From: Isoperla grammatica
Taxonomy: Eukaryota; Arthropoda; Insecta; Plecoptera; Perlodidae
NCBI GenBank assembly: GCA_945910005.1
Contig: OX246745.1
Coordinates: 10,534,436-10,598,435, forward strand
DNA length: 64,000 nucleotides
Direction of reading: 5' to 3'
Of this stretch, positions 1 through 11,683 are shown piece after piece. The translations under genes and the position numbers were made by a program. The stretch's first letter is position 1. Every line of letters begins with the position of its first letter. The notes beneath the pieces are model-generated. The model ran no database searches and was not told where the DNA came from. It saw only the letters and a list, made by a program, of their open reading frames with translations.

Positions 1-1074
1 TTTACACGAGACTGTCTAGTCCCGTTCCTGCCAACTATTTCGGATCACAAATGATCTAAATCACTCCCGAAACTGACCATCGGTCAACTTTGCACGGTCG
101 TATCTCCAAAGTGTGACAAAAATAAGATATCCCATAAGCATGACGAGACCGTTTGTTCTTTTCTTAATCGATTACAACTTAATTCTTGTTAGTAGCTATT
201 ACAGACTTTAAATGAGAGCTAGTTTGAAAAATCCATGTAATGTTGATAATTCCAGTATTTGGTATATTTGCTCTTGAAAGTAATGACATTAAATTACTCA
301 TTCCTCCACTATGAAAGCAATAACAATATTACTTCCTCCTGAAAATAATGTAATTACTTTTGTTATTACGTTTGGGTAAGCTTTCATTCAAATTTTGACG
401 AGTAATAATTGTATAATTTCAGACATTTTTGTTAGAACCACAAGTTCCCGCGTAACTAGCGTAAAAAACACGTCGCAACGCAATATAACGAATTTACCAC
501 AGCCATATATGTTACGAAATATTATAACGATGCGACGACTATCAACGAAAGTAGTAGGTCTGCTTCGAGGCACAATCCTGCAAGAATGCACTCATGCCTG
601 GAGGCTCCATTCATTCACAAATCACAGCCCACTATTCGCACCAACACACACGCATCAATGAAATTCTTTTCAATATTGGGAAATGCTCCGACAGAAGGAG
701 GCGTGTGAAGACCAAGGTGCTATTGTGGCCTTGGCAATGGCCTTGGCCGTGGTTGTGCTGGATTGGAATAGCCAGCGGCAGAGTTACGTGAAAGTGAATA
801 CCGTTCTTGAAATTAGGCGTATTCCCTTCGGTTTCATTCAGTCACTTTTCAAGGAACTACTATTAGACCAGATATGGTGGGTGAGATTTGTCAACCACAT
901 ACATGGTTGGCTACACTAACATGATTTGTAGATATTATTACATAGTTTAGGCCTATACATGTAACTAATCAATTAATTGAGAATTAATTGAAGTCGTTAG
1001 TCTCGATTCGCGGATTAATAGATTGCTATTAAAATATTATTTTTATGGAAATGTCATAACAGACAAAACAGGGA
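1..1074. other. AT-rich stretch without recognisable gene
   Basis: Only short random-looking reading frames are present. I see no splice-bounded exon, no terminal inverted repeat and no tandem array. It lies immediately outside the left end of the 7-kb inverted-arm element. Confidence 0.5.
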
Positions 1075-1257
1075 CCCTTACTAAAAATATACATCACCAA
1101 TGAATAACCAAATATAAACCAAGGTGCACATCACCAATTGATAACCATGTGTAAACCAAATAGTAACTTTTGTTTCAAAATGTGACTATTTGGTGATGGA
1201 TGCATAACCTATTGCAAACCACTTCTTGGGATGGATGCAAACCAAAGCATCACCTTG

Positions 1258-1620
1258 GTAACTAATGAATAACCACATAGTCGCAAATTATAAACCAACT
1301 GATAACCAAAACATAACCTCGGTGACTTATTAATAACCATATAGTCATCTATTATAAACCAATTGATAACCAAAACATAACCTCGGTGACTTATTAATAA
1401 CCATATAGTCGCGAATTATAAACCAATTGATAACCAAAACATAACCTCGGTGACTTATTAATAACCATATAGTCACGAATTATAAACCAATTGATAACCA
1501 AGCGGTGACTTATTAATAACCATATAGTCACGAATTATAAACCAATTGATAACCAAAACATAACCTTGGTGACTTATTAATAACTATATAGTCACGCATT
1601 ATAAACCAATTGATAACCAT
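1258..1620. repeat. 64-bp tandem repeat in left arm
   Basis: GTGACTTATTAATAACC recurs at 1322, 1386, 1450, 1505 and 1569. The spacing is 64 bp except for one copy with a 9-bp deletion. The units carry the AACCAATTGATAACC word that also fills the right arm in opposite orientation. Confidence 0.85.
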
Positions 1621-3452
1621 TATCAAAAAATGAACATACAAATTTAAAAAAAAAAATTACATTTTATTTTGATTTAAACATAAAATTAAAGTGTGATGGC
1701 AAATTTTATCTTAACAAACATACACCTCTACTAATACATGTAAATCATACTTACCTCAAAATTAAGAACTAAAAAATATGGGTCAAAGGATGTGAAAGGA
1801 TGTCCAGTGAAATGCCATTTATACATTTTTCAAGGTAGGCTACATCAGCAAGAACATGTTTTAGTTAACTAAACAAATTAGGCCTATACAATAAGCATGG
1901 CGGTATCATAAAAGTTAGGGATGTCAAACAATATGAAATTCAATATCGCTAATCGCAAAACAAACACAAACTTGTTGCGATATATTGCGATAATATTGTC
2001 CGCAAAAATATCGTGACGATATTGCAAATAAAATTTTACCGCGGTATGTGATAAAAGATGCACTAAATACTTGTGCGTTTATTTGGCTACTCGTTTTTAA
2101 ATTTTGCCATATCCTCATCGCGCCTAATTGTCAACCCATGCCCGAGCGTTAAGCGGCCGCTCAGTGAGTGCTGAGCGGACGCCCAACTTCAAATATAAAA
2201 GCAAGTCATTGCGATATCTTACATAATTTAATATTGTATGATTATTGCAATATGACTCGCCATATCACGATATTATCTATATTTATTGATATAGGATTAT
2301 TGTTGACATTCCTAATAAAAAGGTTCCATTGGAGAAATGAAAAATATATAGCTGTTTTCACTGTACCAGCATGCGTGCAATCAAATAGAATATCCAATGT
2401 CATAGGTTGTATTTTAATAATGCCACTTAGTATTTATTACCTATTGAACAATGCAATACAAACTAACTACAGGAACTAAATACGTCATTGTAATTCTGCA
2501 ACATTGTCCTATTATTTCATCTGCGGACGATACAAATATCTACATGTATCTGGATATGTACTAAATTCATCAATATGCATTTGTTAAATATAGAGAGGAG
2601 TGGGAATGCCAAAAGTATTGGGTATTCCCAAATGTTTGATCATTCCTAAAGTTGAGACATTCACAAAGTTTTGCACATTACCAAGAACTTGAGTGTTACC
2701 AAGCTATTTTGCTTGGATATACCTAATTAAGGAATACTTTTTCTTGGTGTTTCGATGTTTGGCGAAGGCTGTGTTTCAGGCAATGATTGTTCATGGATTT
2801 CCATCTCTAGGAATTCCAAATGTTTGGAAGGTCCATAGAATGAATATGACGATTTTCTTTTGATTTCTTTGCGGGCTGTGCCGCATTTCCGGTTTGAGTT
2901 TGATCATCTCCAATTGGCGTATGCGAAGCTCATGTGGAGAACTTTCAGTCACAAAGGCTGAAATCAAGACGAAAATGTTTAAGCCTAGTTACAATACAAT
3001 TGCACGTCTCTGTTGGATTCTGCCTTGACGAAGGCCCGAGTCCTATTAAGGTAGTGAGTGCTGACTGCTGCAAAAAGTCTCAGATTTTTTTTTTATATAT
3101 CTGCTCCCTGTGTCCAACAATGCAGTCAGAATTTTATTTGGGGGAAAAAAAATGGGATAATTGGGGTAGTGTGCATGATCATTGGGCCATTGATAATATT
3201 TTATTGTATTTTGACAATCTCAGACAAATTCTTTTCTAGGGGTTGAAAGTTTTTGAAAGTTGAAGCAAGAAATTATCAACTATCCTCCAATGGGATTACT
3301 AGGCCTACAGTGAGTATGCAATAATGAAAATTAGAATTAATATGGTAGACCATGTTATGTTACTGTCAGACACTAGGACCTTTCCAGAGTTGGGGGTGGG
3401 GGGTCAATTTATAAGAAGCAAAAATCAAAACGATATCATGGTAGTATTCATG

Positions 3453-3776
3453 CCAAACAAAAAACAGGTATATTAAGTGAGGAAAGGATCCAACAGCTTA
3501 CCTTCGTGTAGTAAGATGACGGATTTGCGAGTTTGAAGTACACATAAAGACATAATACAAAATATAACGAGACGTTTCGACCGAGGTCTTGCTCACTCGA
3601 GTGAGCAAGACCTCGGTCGAAACGTCTCGTTATATTTTGTATTATGTCTTTATGTGTACTTCAAACTCGCAAATCCGTCATCTTACTACACGAAGGTAAG
3701 CTGTTGGATCCTTTCCTCACTTAATATACCATTCCAGCCGATTGGCACCTACTTTCATAACCAAACAAAAAACAGG
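3453..3776. mobile_element. Perfect 264-bp palindrome inserted with a 16-bp target-site duplication
   Basis: Positions 3467-3730 form a spacer-free perfect palindrome (132-bp arms, centre CACTC/GAGTG at 3598/3599). Palindrome plus a 30-bp unique tail (3731-3760) are flanked by identical 16-bp direct repeats, CCAAACAAAAAACAGG at 3453-3468 and 3761-3776. A duplication of this length is typical of target-primed retrotransposition rather than cut-and-paste. Each arm contains GACC-TC-GGTC followed by GAAACGTC (plus strand 3619-3626 and its mirror on the minus strand). That is the 3' half of a hammerhead-ribozyme-like core, but the CTGATGA half is degenerate here. I infer a Penelope-like or related non-LTR insertion. 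Confidence 0.75.
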
Positions 3777-4356
3777 GTCAGTTCTAGAACCTGTGTAGGA
3801 AAAGATTCATTTGGTGATGGTGTCTACTATAGGCAGGTCCAAGTACTAATACTATTGTAACTAGGGATGTCAATACCCGGAATTTTTCATACCCGGGTAT
3901 CCGGTACAGGTACCCGCGTTACCCGGATAGCAAAATTAATTTTTATTGTCATGGGCTTTCATGAGCCTCAAATAATTGGTAGACCGTAAGGTATTGCATT
4001 GTGTTCAGTGCATGATGCTTCAAATTATTGTTTACACACAAACTACATCACGCACACTATGAGGTACAAACAAGAACGCTGGTCGCTTCTGTGCCGATGA
4101 AGTTATAGCACACGTTCGGACACCCCGGACAAAGCACAAAGACACCGCAATATGATTTTTGTTTTGTTTTCAGATTGAAAACAGGTAATGACGAGTAAAG
4201 GGTTTAATGAAAAGTTGGAGCCGTACTCGGGTGCACCGGGCGGGTAACGGGTACCCGTTGACATCCCTTATTGTAACATGGTTGAAACATACTAAGTATA
4301 AGTTTCTCCCTTCGACTCCCCCGCCCAGTTTCTACACCAGTGTATGTTAATAAATA

Positions 4357-4525
4357 CTACGTTTATCAAGCGGACTACATGAGTGCATGTACTGCCACCA
4401 CTATACCCAACGAACCTACTTTCCGTTTCAAATAAATGGAAAGTGAGTAGCGTATGCCCGTTGCGTATAGTGGTGTCAATGCATGCACTAATGCAGTCCA
4501 GAATGAGTCCACTTGATAAACGTAG
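4357..4525. mobile_element. 169-bp MITE with CTACGTTTATCA termini
   Basis: The left terminus CTACGTTTATCAAG and the inverted right terminus CTTGATAAACGTAG match. Inverted similarity continues inward through GGACT and GTGCATG words. A TA dinucleotide flanks each side (4355-4356, 4526-4527), as expected for a TA-duplicating family. Confidence 0.7.
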
Positions 4526-4733
4526 TAGGCCTAATTGATTATGTTGCAATTGACACTGCATTGATTTTTATAAAGGCAAAAGGCAATTAACCATAATATA
4601 ATAATATAGGTTTCTATACTGTAGCATACTATTAAAAAGCAGATCAAGATTCAGTAGGATATAGAAGGATAGTATACCAAAAGCTGAAAACTTACATTTT
4701 TCTTATATATTTGGTGTTGGCCCTACTAGTCTA

Positions 4734-6519
4734 CTAATAATTGTAGGCATATGCTGGTGGGATGTCTGCCTGCTCTTGGTTTGTGTCAAGTGGCCTACCA
4801 GTACACCATTGCATCCCTTCACCCCCACATGGACAAGTACCACCTGGAAAGTAAGAAAAACAATAGGCATTGGGGATTGTAATAGGCCTCCGCCTACTCA
4901 TATGTAATGCAACGTATTATGGAAGTGAATTGTACGCATGACGGTTAGGCCTATATGGCGCACAATTTATAGAGCCACAGAAAATTGACAAAGCAATACA
5001 CTACGTTTATCAGGAGCTTTAAACCGGTTTAAGTAAATCGTTTTAAGGGTTGAATCGGTTTAATGGTGTTGGTAAACACATCGATTTAGCTAAGAACGGT
5101 TTAACTTTAGGTCACTTTCCAAAGTGACTTAGAACAGTTAAACCGATTTAATTTGACGTGATTACACTTAAAACGGTTTAAGACGCCATCTTTCCACAAC
5201 CTAGCGGCAACTGAGTGTACTCATTTGACAATTATTGCAAGGCGCGAACGCGATAGGTTATGTAGGTGTGGAACACCGCTTACTGAATGTTGCGCACCGC
5301 CTTACTGTACGAGTTTTAAGACGATTTGACGACACCTGTCGGGAGAATATCAAAGTTGCTTTTTTACGCCGAATTGTCAACGCCTTGATAAACGTATCGA
5401 CTTACAGAAACCGTTATACCTTAAATCGACTTAAAAAGCCCTGATAAACGTAGTGATAGTTAATAAAATTAAAATGTGAACAAATTGATCTTTTCTTTAG
5501 ACGGAAAATAACTAAATTGAAATATCGCGCAGCAACAAAATGAGCTAAAAATAAGAAGACCTGTCCGAATAGTACCAACAATTCTTGTTCTCGATTTAAT
5601 GACATCAACAATCATTAGCAATCTGTGAGCTTAGGTTACCCTTTGTTGATGAACTCCAAGTTCGAGAACAATAATAAGCAACGTTTTGATACTATTCGGA
5701 CACGTCCAGACATATTTATCGAGCATTTCTCACACATTCTCAATTTAACTGGTAAATTTAGGCATTAGGCCTATATCTAGGATATCAATCACTTATTAAC
5801 ATCGTGATAATTATTAGATATCTTGCTTTTAAAAATGATTTTACTGCTTCACAGGCTTCATTTAACAAAATTAACTGACTTGACGAGTACGTTTAAATAC
5901 CAGTTATCAAGTTATCGGCTAGCACTTTCCAAGAACATTGATCATTACCACGTTTAACAAGTGGGCTGAGCACGGGCTTATCCATCACCACTATACTTAG
6001 GCCTACACAACGAGCCAGGTTTCCATTCACACGGACAAAAGCAGTAGGCCTACGTTTCTGGTAGGCCCTAGCCTTGGCCTACACTTTTGGTAGGCCCAAG
6101 CCTAGGCCATGAGCTAATAGGCATAATGAGTCTAGACAGGATTGAATTTTATAGCCTAGGCCTAGGGCCTAGATGTTTTATAGGCTGAACTAGTTACAGC
6201 AGGGTGGGCCTAAGACATAGGCCTGTGCTTAGAGGAGGTAGGAGGTAGGCCTAGGCTTAGGGCGTAGTAGGCCCTAGCAACTAACGATTTAGAATTTACA
6301 CCCTAGTTTATTAGAGGTAGGACCTAGGCCTAAATCCTAATTCAAAGGTAGCAACAAGCCATCCTAACCTATCTTTTGCCATTGCTCTTGCCAGCTAAGT
6401 CAGTCAACCATAACATTATGTTGTGTGACCTAATCGTGGAACATGTAAGCTAAAACTTAAAATAACTTACCTGAATTTCCGTCGACAGCTTTTCTGTAGA
6501 TCTGCATCAAACGACACAT
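4734..6519 (-). CDS. Candidate two-exon gene for a small cysteine-rich protein (about 52 aa)
   Basis: This gene is unrecognised. Predicted exon 1 (6471-6519, minus) starts at ATG 6519 and ends at a strong donor, TTCAG/GTAAGTT. Exon 2 (4734-4843) starts after a good pyrimidine tract and acceptor (ttgtttttcttactttccag) and runs 36 codons to TAG. The join is phase-compatible (G|GT), giving about 52 residues. Exon 2 encodes TCPCGG, an MQWCTG motif and a C-terminal PPAYAYNY, so at least three of the cysteines are clustered. The alternative start MQIY lies four codons downstream. Cautions: exon 1 is open in a second frame for over 60 codons without any Met, which would stop soon after the junction. 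The intron contains two MITEs, and the whole gene lies within the 7-kb inverted-arm region. No family assignment is possible by eye. Confidence 0.4.
4999..5455. mobile_element. 457-bp MITE with CACTACGTTTATCAGG termini
   Basis: The left terminus CACTACGTTTATCAGG is matched exactly by the inverted right terminus. Short GGTTTAA/TTAAACC words recur inside. The trinucleotide ATA flanks both sides. It shares CTACGTTTATCA with the smaller element 470 bp upstream, so both belong to one family. It sits inside the predicted intron of the small cysteine-rich gene. Confidence 0.7.
5558..5706. mobile_element. 149-bp palindromic element
   Basis: The ends GACCTGTCCGAATAGTA and TACTATTCGGACACGTC are inverted near-copies (one mismatch). 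A second inverted pair, TTGTTCTCG/CGAGAACAA, follows inside. No clear target duplication was found. Confidence 0.6.
5995..6330. repeat. TAGGCCTA-rich cluster
   Basis: AGGCCT and its near variants (TAGGCCTA, TAGGCCC, CCTAGGCC) occur more than a dozen times in about 330 bp, and sporadically through the rest of the window. The core AGGCCT is palindromic. There is no fixed period, so it is a low-complexity word cluster rather than a tandem repeat. Confidence 0.7.
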
Positions 6520-6579
6520 TAATTGTAATGTCACAAAGATATCTCTGGCAAACAACGTTGACGGTTGGGGACCGATCGA

Positions 6580-6680
6580 CGCCGATGAGAAGTGTGGCGT
6601 ACTGCCCGATAGTCAGCGCACCGACCGAAGCGAAGTATACCCACCGCCTGCATGCGAATTAGTGCGCCAAAAGTAGGCAT
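6580..6680 (-). promoter_or_regulatory. Candidate promoter of the small cysteine-rich gene
   Basis: This is a locally GC/CpG-rich block just upstream (minus strand) of predicted exon 1. It includes TTTTGGCGC (minus strand, about 6663-6671), which fits the E2F consensus TTTSGCGC. There is no clear TATA box. The promoter role is inferred from composition and position only. Confidence 0.3.
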
Positions 6681-7679
6681 TCAAATTTTCAAAATTCACA
6701 CTGGTTGTATCTTGTAGCGAACAAATATTTTTTTATTTATTGTTTTTTCCTTTTTTAAACATGATAATTGTTTGTGTAATAAATAATACAACCACTTCCA
6801 ATAGTAGGAGACAGCATTATCAAAAATGCTGGTTGTGGTAAAACCAATCCAGTGTTTGAAGGTCTATATTGAAAACACGTTAGTTTATAATGAGTAGTTA
6901 GTACACTTTCCGTAATAAATTGATTCATTTAAATAGTATTATATACCTTTTACACTGTGTAACGGTTAATGGGAAATTAGTAATTATTGAGTTTGAGGGC
7001 CTTCTAGTATTTCTACAAAATGTAGGCTACCGCTCAAGGGTGAAAATCAATCTCCAAAACACCAAAAATGCACTTTTGATGTTTGCCCTTCGTATTATAT
7101 TATTATTACTGTTACACTTACATGTATATATTTGGTTATGCATTTAACATTGGCTTTTGATTCATTGATTGATAGTTTTTTTACTTTTATGTAAAGAGAT
7201 GGCTCTTGTGTATGCAACCTTTTTCCCCCCACATATGACCTCTTCTCAAACCAAAATAAGTTTTAGAGAGGATGCCGAGCTAAATTTGTATGTGTTATGA
7301 AACTTATTGAATAAAAAAAAGTCAAATATGAAAGTTTCCAGGTTAACGTGCTTTAAGACGTATATTATTCTTTTGAAATAAAATGTTGCAATAATTGTAT
7401 GCTATACTAATATAATCATTAGGCCTAGGGTGAATAGTCATAGATTGCAATTAAAAAACATAAAATTGGTACATTTTACCCCATAAAATAATGATTTTCA
7501 GATTTCTCTTAAATGCATTTTTTCTGTATGTATTATTTGGAAATTGTTCACAAATTAGAGGTGAACATAGTGAGGATAACATTTGCTGGAACAATAATTA
7601 ATAACATTATTTTGCTTACTAAGAAAATATACATTGCAGCCCAAATATCAATGTATATTTTTTTTCTTCAGCATTGCAA

Positions 7680-8060
7680 ACCAATCAATAACCATGGTAG
7701 CCAACTGGTGACTAGTATCCTTGGTTGTTAGTTGGTTATCAATAAGTTATTGTCAGATACTCAGAAAAAAGTAGTAACCAAAAAACAACCATGGTTGTCA
7801 TTTGGTTGTTAGTTGAGGTTTACAAATAGTTGTCAAATGGTTACTTAAAGGTTGGTAGTTACCATGGTTGTCAATTGGTGATGTTCTGGTTTGTAATAAG
7901 TTGCCAAATGGTTATTGATTGGTTTACATTTGGTTATCATCAACTTTCAAAGCCTATTCGATGGTTGTTAGTGGTTTACAAAAAGTTATCAATTGGTTAT
8001 TATGGTTTACAAGAAGTTGTTACTTTGTGATGCATTGGTGATGGATATTTTTCGTAAGGG
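7680..8060. repeat. Right-arm subterminal repeat block
   Basis: Irregular repeats of GGTTGTCAATTGG and GGTTATCAATTGG words, complementary to the left-arm array at 1.1-1.6 kb. The block ends at the inverted terminus TTCGTAAGGG. Confidence 0.75.
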
Positions 8061-8293
8061 GAGTCACACATGTGATATTGTTATATATTTTATTAGGTCT
8101 CATATTTCCATTAATCAGTTTATGTGAATATAATTAAGAATCAAATATTTTTTTCTATATCGTCTGTTGTATATGTGATTGCTAACTCGTATTAATTGTT
8201 AAAACTTGATCTGAGATAAAACTTTAATTGAATCTTCCTAATTAGCATACTTAATTAATTAATGTAATTAACGTCAGCCACAAGTGTCTAAAT

Positions 8294-8429
8294 TCAATTC
8301 AAATCAATTCAATTCAATTCAATTCAATTCAATTCAATTCAATTCAATTCAATTCAATTCAATTCAATTCAATTCAATTCAATTCAATTCAATTCAATTC
8401 AATTCAATTCAATTCAATTCAATTCAATT
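8294..8429. repeat. (AATTC)n pentanucleotide microsatellite
   Basis: About 27 almost uninterrupted AATTC units. Confidence 0.97.
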
Positions 8430-9147
8430 CTTAAATTAATAATAAAACTCGAATGTTGAGTTTATTAGCGACATTGTTTCTTTATATTTGCAGATTTTCT
8501 CAACCTTTGATGTTTTTCAGCACCTTTGATTTTTCTATATTTTACTTTCAAACAATATTTTTTCTGAATCCAATACAAAAACGACCATTTCTGTTGCAAA
8601 TTGTTCATGGTTCGGGCCCCTATACCCGTTCATTAACAGTCTACTGGGCAAGACCGCAACTATAAGCCACAACCGGAAAGCCTCTATTTCCAAGTCAACC
8701 ATGCTCAATTAGGTCTAGCTTGTGAAGTGGTTATTGAATGAATGAGCGAACACTTCCATTCAGTACCACATCCTGAGGTTAGATCATTCCTAATACACTC
8801 ATTCGGGTTCCTTGAAAGTTAGCGCTTGCGAATGCACTCAAAATTTTGCTTCATAACATTTTGTGAAATTTACGTTTTTCTGTTTTCCTAATAGTTTGGT
8901 TTATTGAGCATTGGTGCCTTTAAACAAAGAAACCGTGATAAACGAATGTGATACCGACTGGTAATGACACATAGAGGATTTCACCTTTATGGGGGAGTAC
9001 CGGTTGGGGGGGGGAGAGGATCCTCCCCTAAATTTCACACTAAAAAGGTTCCTAGGGCGAAACCCCAGAAAGAAAAATATTTTTCGGAAGAGACAAATAA
9101 TAATATTAAATACAAAACATTTTACTTGAAAAGTTGTGTATAATACG

Positions 9148-9318
9148 CTATACTAAAGCTGGCCGCTTATTCCTAATGATGGTGGTCGAGAAAGCGTCCC
9201 TGCCAGGCAGACCCGGACGGGCGGATACCTCAATCTCATCCTGATTAATGACTCTAATGACCGTGTAGATCATGTGGGGTGCGGTCATCCATCCATGACT
9301 CACGGCCGGTATCACAAA
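9148..9318 (-). CDS. Exon-like segment, 56 codons to a stop
   Basis: On the minus strand an acceptor-like GACTGCAG precedes an open frame of 56 residues that ends in TAG at 9148. It contains motifs such as GWMTAPHMIYTV, INQDEIEV and GLPGRDAF. Local GC content is clearly above the flanks. Caution: a second frame on the same strand is also open for about 20 codons after the same acceptor. The segment could therefore be a conserved non-coding core, for example the central domain of a SINE, rather than a terminal exon. Protein family not recognised. Confidence 0.3.
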   Translation of the reverse strand, partial: FVIPAVSHGWMTAPHMIYTVIRVINQDEIEVSARPGLPGRDAFSTTIIRNKRPALV

Positions 9319-9699
9319 CTGCAGTCAAACCCATTATTCTCTCTGACAACGACGAGACTGGCGAAGAGCACACGTCATAATATTCCCTGCATTTAAAATT
9401 CGTTGCAACAACGCAGCTGTCTAACAAAAACGATTAAACAGAATATGCTTATTGTAATCGTGGCCAGTTTTAACAGTTTCATTGTCGTTAAATAATTTAT
9501 CAAATTAACAAAGTCGATGTTAGCAAACTCTATACCCAAGAATATTGGTGGCTAATCGCCCCCTGACCTGATTTATTTTAGAAACAGGTGTATGAGAATA
9601 TAACAAAGAATGAAACTTTCTTGTTCCCTTTTAAAATGTATACTAACTGACAACTTAATTAGTTTCAAAATCACTTTCGTTTATCGTATGTTCTTATAA

Positions 9700-9775
9700 C
9701 TCTCACACTGAGTACGGGATTCGAACCATCGTCCCTTGGTCTACACATGACCTGGACCTACACACATCGTTGCTA
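9700..9775 (-). repeat. tRNA-derived SINE head (degenerate)
   Basis: The minus strand contains GATGGTTCGAATCCCGTAC, a Pol III B-box/T-arm. A loose A-box-like segment lies about 45 bp upstream. No paired acceptor stem, so this is not a functional tRNA. Confidence 0.45.
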
Positions 9776-11248
9776 CGTAACGATTTCATTAGGCAATAGT
9801 ATGTAACATCCGAATTCTATAAATTCCATCCATATCCCAGATGTTAAATTCCAATTTCACACTTGATCTCCCGCGTAGCTTCTACCGTGGTTGGAGAGAG
9901 AGAAGCCTTGCTTGCGTGGGAGGTGGGCGGTATAGCTACCGGGATTATAAGCGAATATTTGCTACTGACGCTAGTTGGTAACCAAAAAAACATATCAGTC
10001 CACAATTAAAGATTATATCTGCTAATGTCCATGAAACCAACTAATGCACGGCGGAAAGACGCATGAGGCATCACCCATCACATTACAATACCAAATGAGC
10101 GCGGCTAAACTCTGATTGCATCTGCATAAACCCATAAAAGTAAACCTTTGATCCCGATATAAAAAGCTCAGTTAGAATAGTATAGTACTTCTGTTTGAAA
10201 GACGTTTGGTCACCATTGTACCAGTTTATTGCCTGAATTACGTTATTATATATGATATTGAATGCATGATTGGAACATTATGTGCATACATTACTTGTAT
10301 ATAGGTTTGATATTGAAGATTATAATTGTGTGCACTGCTCGCTCCTTTAAATTCTACGCGATTTGATACGAATACCTTCCAGATCGATATCTATGGTACA
10401 TGTTCACGTAACGAGGCTTATCGAGACAAATAGGCGCAATGCGCACGTGATTCATGACATCGACGCCGCGGAATGAGTATGACAATACACATTGGACAAT
10501 GAGGTAATGAGGAGGAAATGAGTTAATCTTAATATCTAATTATAAAAACGTTTTTTTGTCCATCTATTAATTGAAATTATTTGAAGTAGTTCAGTCTCAT
10601 TATAAAAACTCATTTCTGATCCATCGGTTAACAGAAATTATTTGAAGACAACCCAGGTGTGTTATCAGCGTATAAATGATTCTTTTCACTGATGCGGAGT
10701 TGTTTTATGTATTTTGATAAATATTTGTTTGCATTATTACTTCAACAATATTTTAAGACCTGCAGTAGTAGTTGTTGTTGGTAACGTTACCGTGAAGACA
10801 TGAAGGAACAATAGCAGCACTTGCTCCAGTCTCCACAGCAGGTTACTGTGAGCTACTGGCGAGTGTACGTGTAAGAGCTGTAAGAGCTGACCCGGTCTGA
10901 TTCCGTGCGGAAAAAAGATCTCTTTGAATATAAAGCAAAGAGAAGCGGAGAAGGAAGAATATATTTCTCAAGACTTAAAGAAAACTAAGGTCCCCCGCCC
11001 TCCCAACCCCGGCCTCTTTCTTCATCAAACGCTACAGGCCTAGACCTACACAAGTCCGCTCTTTTATACAAAATTCAAGCGAAAGAAACTATTTAAACTG
11101 TCGAGATTTTGTAGAGGAAATGGCAAGGGTGGTACACCATGCTCCCTCACACAAAAATCGAACAAAACACGGCTTCTAAAAGCCAGAAGTTACGAAGAGA
11201 CGGCAATAACTTTTTCTCTTTCAATTCAAAGGGGGTCTTCCAAAACGT
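9776..11248. other. No gene recognised
   Basis: AT-rich sequence with a short imperfect direct repeat of GAAATTATTTGAAG (about 10572 and 10632) and a small inverted repeat at about 9869-9931. No open splice-bounded exon was found. Confidence 0.4.
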
Positions 11249-11312
11249 GTGACAGGTTACCAGTTTTCAAATAATCTCAAATCCTCTCGCCCCCCTCCTC
11301 CCCCACTTCCAG

Positions 11313-11437
11313 GTGGTTTGGTCAAAGAAAAGAGCCCAGCTAAACCTCATTGCATTGTTGAAATAGAACCATTTTTCATAGCAGGAACGAACAATTTGCC
11401 AGCAGGGACAAAAGCCTCACTGTCGCTTAACTATTAG
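11313..11437 (+). CDS. Weak terminal-exon candidate
   Basis: A long pyrimidine run (cgcccccctcctcccccac) ends in TTCCAG at 11312. It is followed by 41 open codons (GLVKEKSPAKPH, then FFIAGTNNLPAGTKAS) to TAG. The acceptor is good, but coding character rests only on the open frame. Confidence 0.2.
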
Positions 11438-11683
11438 TGTAGGAAACACGGAGACCCGTGATGTAAATCTTAGGGAGTTGAAATATTGCAAAGAAATCGC
11501 TAGTCTTAAGAAAAATGTTGACAGTACTACTTTGTCCAATTTCCTTTCGTTACTCCCAAACGAGTGACCTTGCATACGAAAATACGATCAATTGAGATGT
11601 ATGCGGGGATCAAGAATCTCGCAACCGGCTAAAGGTGATATTATGGCTTGGTACTGTTACTAAACTAACTACATCACACTTAC

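Larger units (their letters stand above)
1075..8060. mobile_element. 7-kb region bounded by inverted terminal arms (possible large DNA transposon)
   Basis: The left end reads CCCTTACTAAAAATATACAT and the reverse complement of the right end reads CCCTTACGAAAAATATCCAT. Both continue with CACCAATG, giving 28 bp with 2 mismatches. Both arms then run into repeats of the words AACCAATTGATAACC (left) or their complement (right), about 0.55 kb on the left and 0.4 kb on the right. This is the layout of terminal inverted repeats with subterminal repeats, as in several DNA transposon superfamilies. I found no convincing target-site duplication (left flank ACAGGGA, right flank GAGTCAC) and no transposase-like reading frame inside. 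It could instead be host DNA flanked by two inverted solo arms. Confidence 0.5.

Noticed and set aside
1757..1835. Possible exon (minus) ending GAG/GTAAGT with HFTGHPFTSFDPYF
   Set aside because: The donor is good but no acceptor or pyrimidine tract precedes it, and it lies in the low-complexity left arm region.
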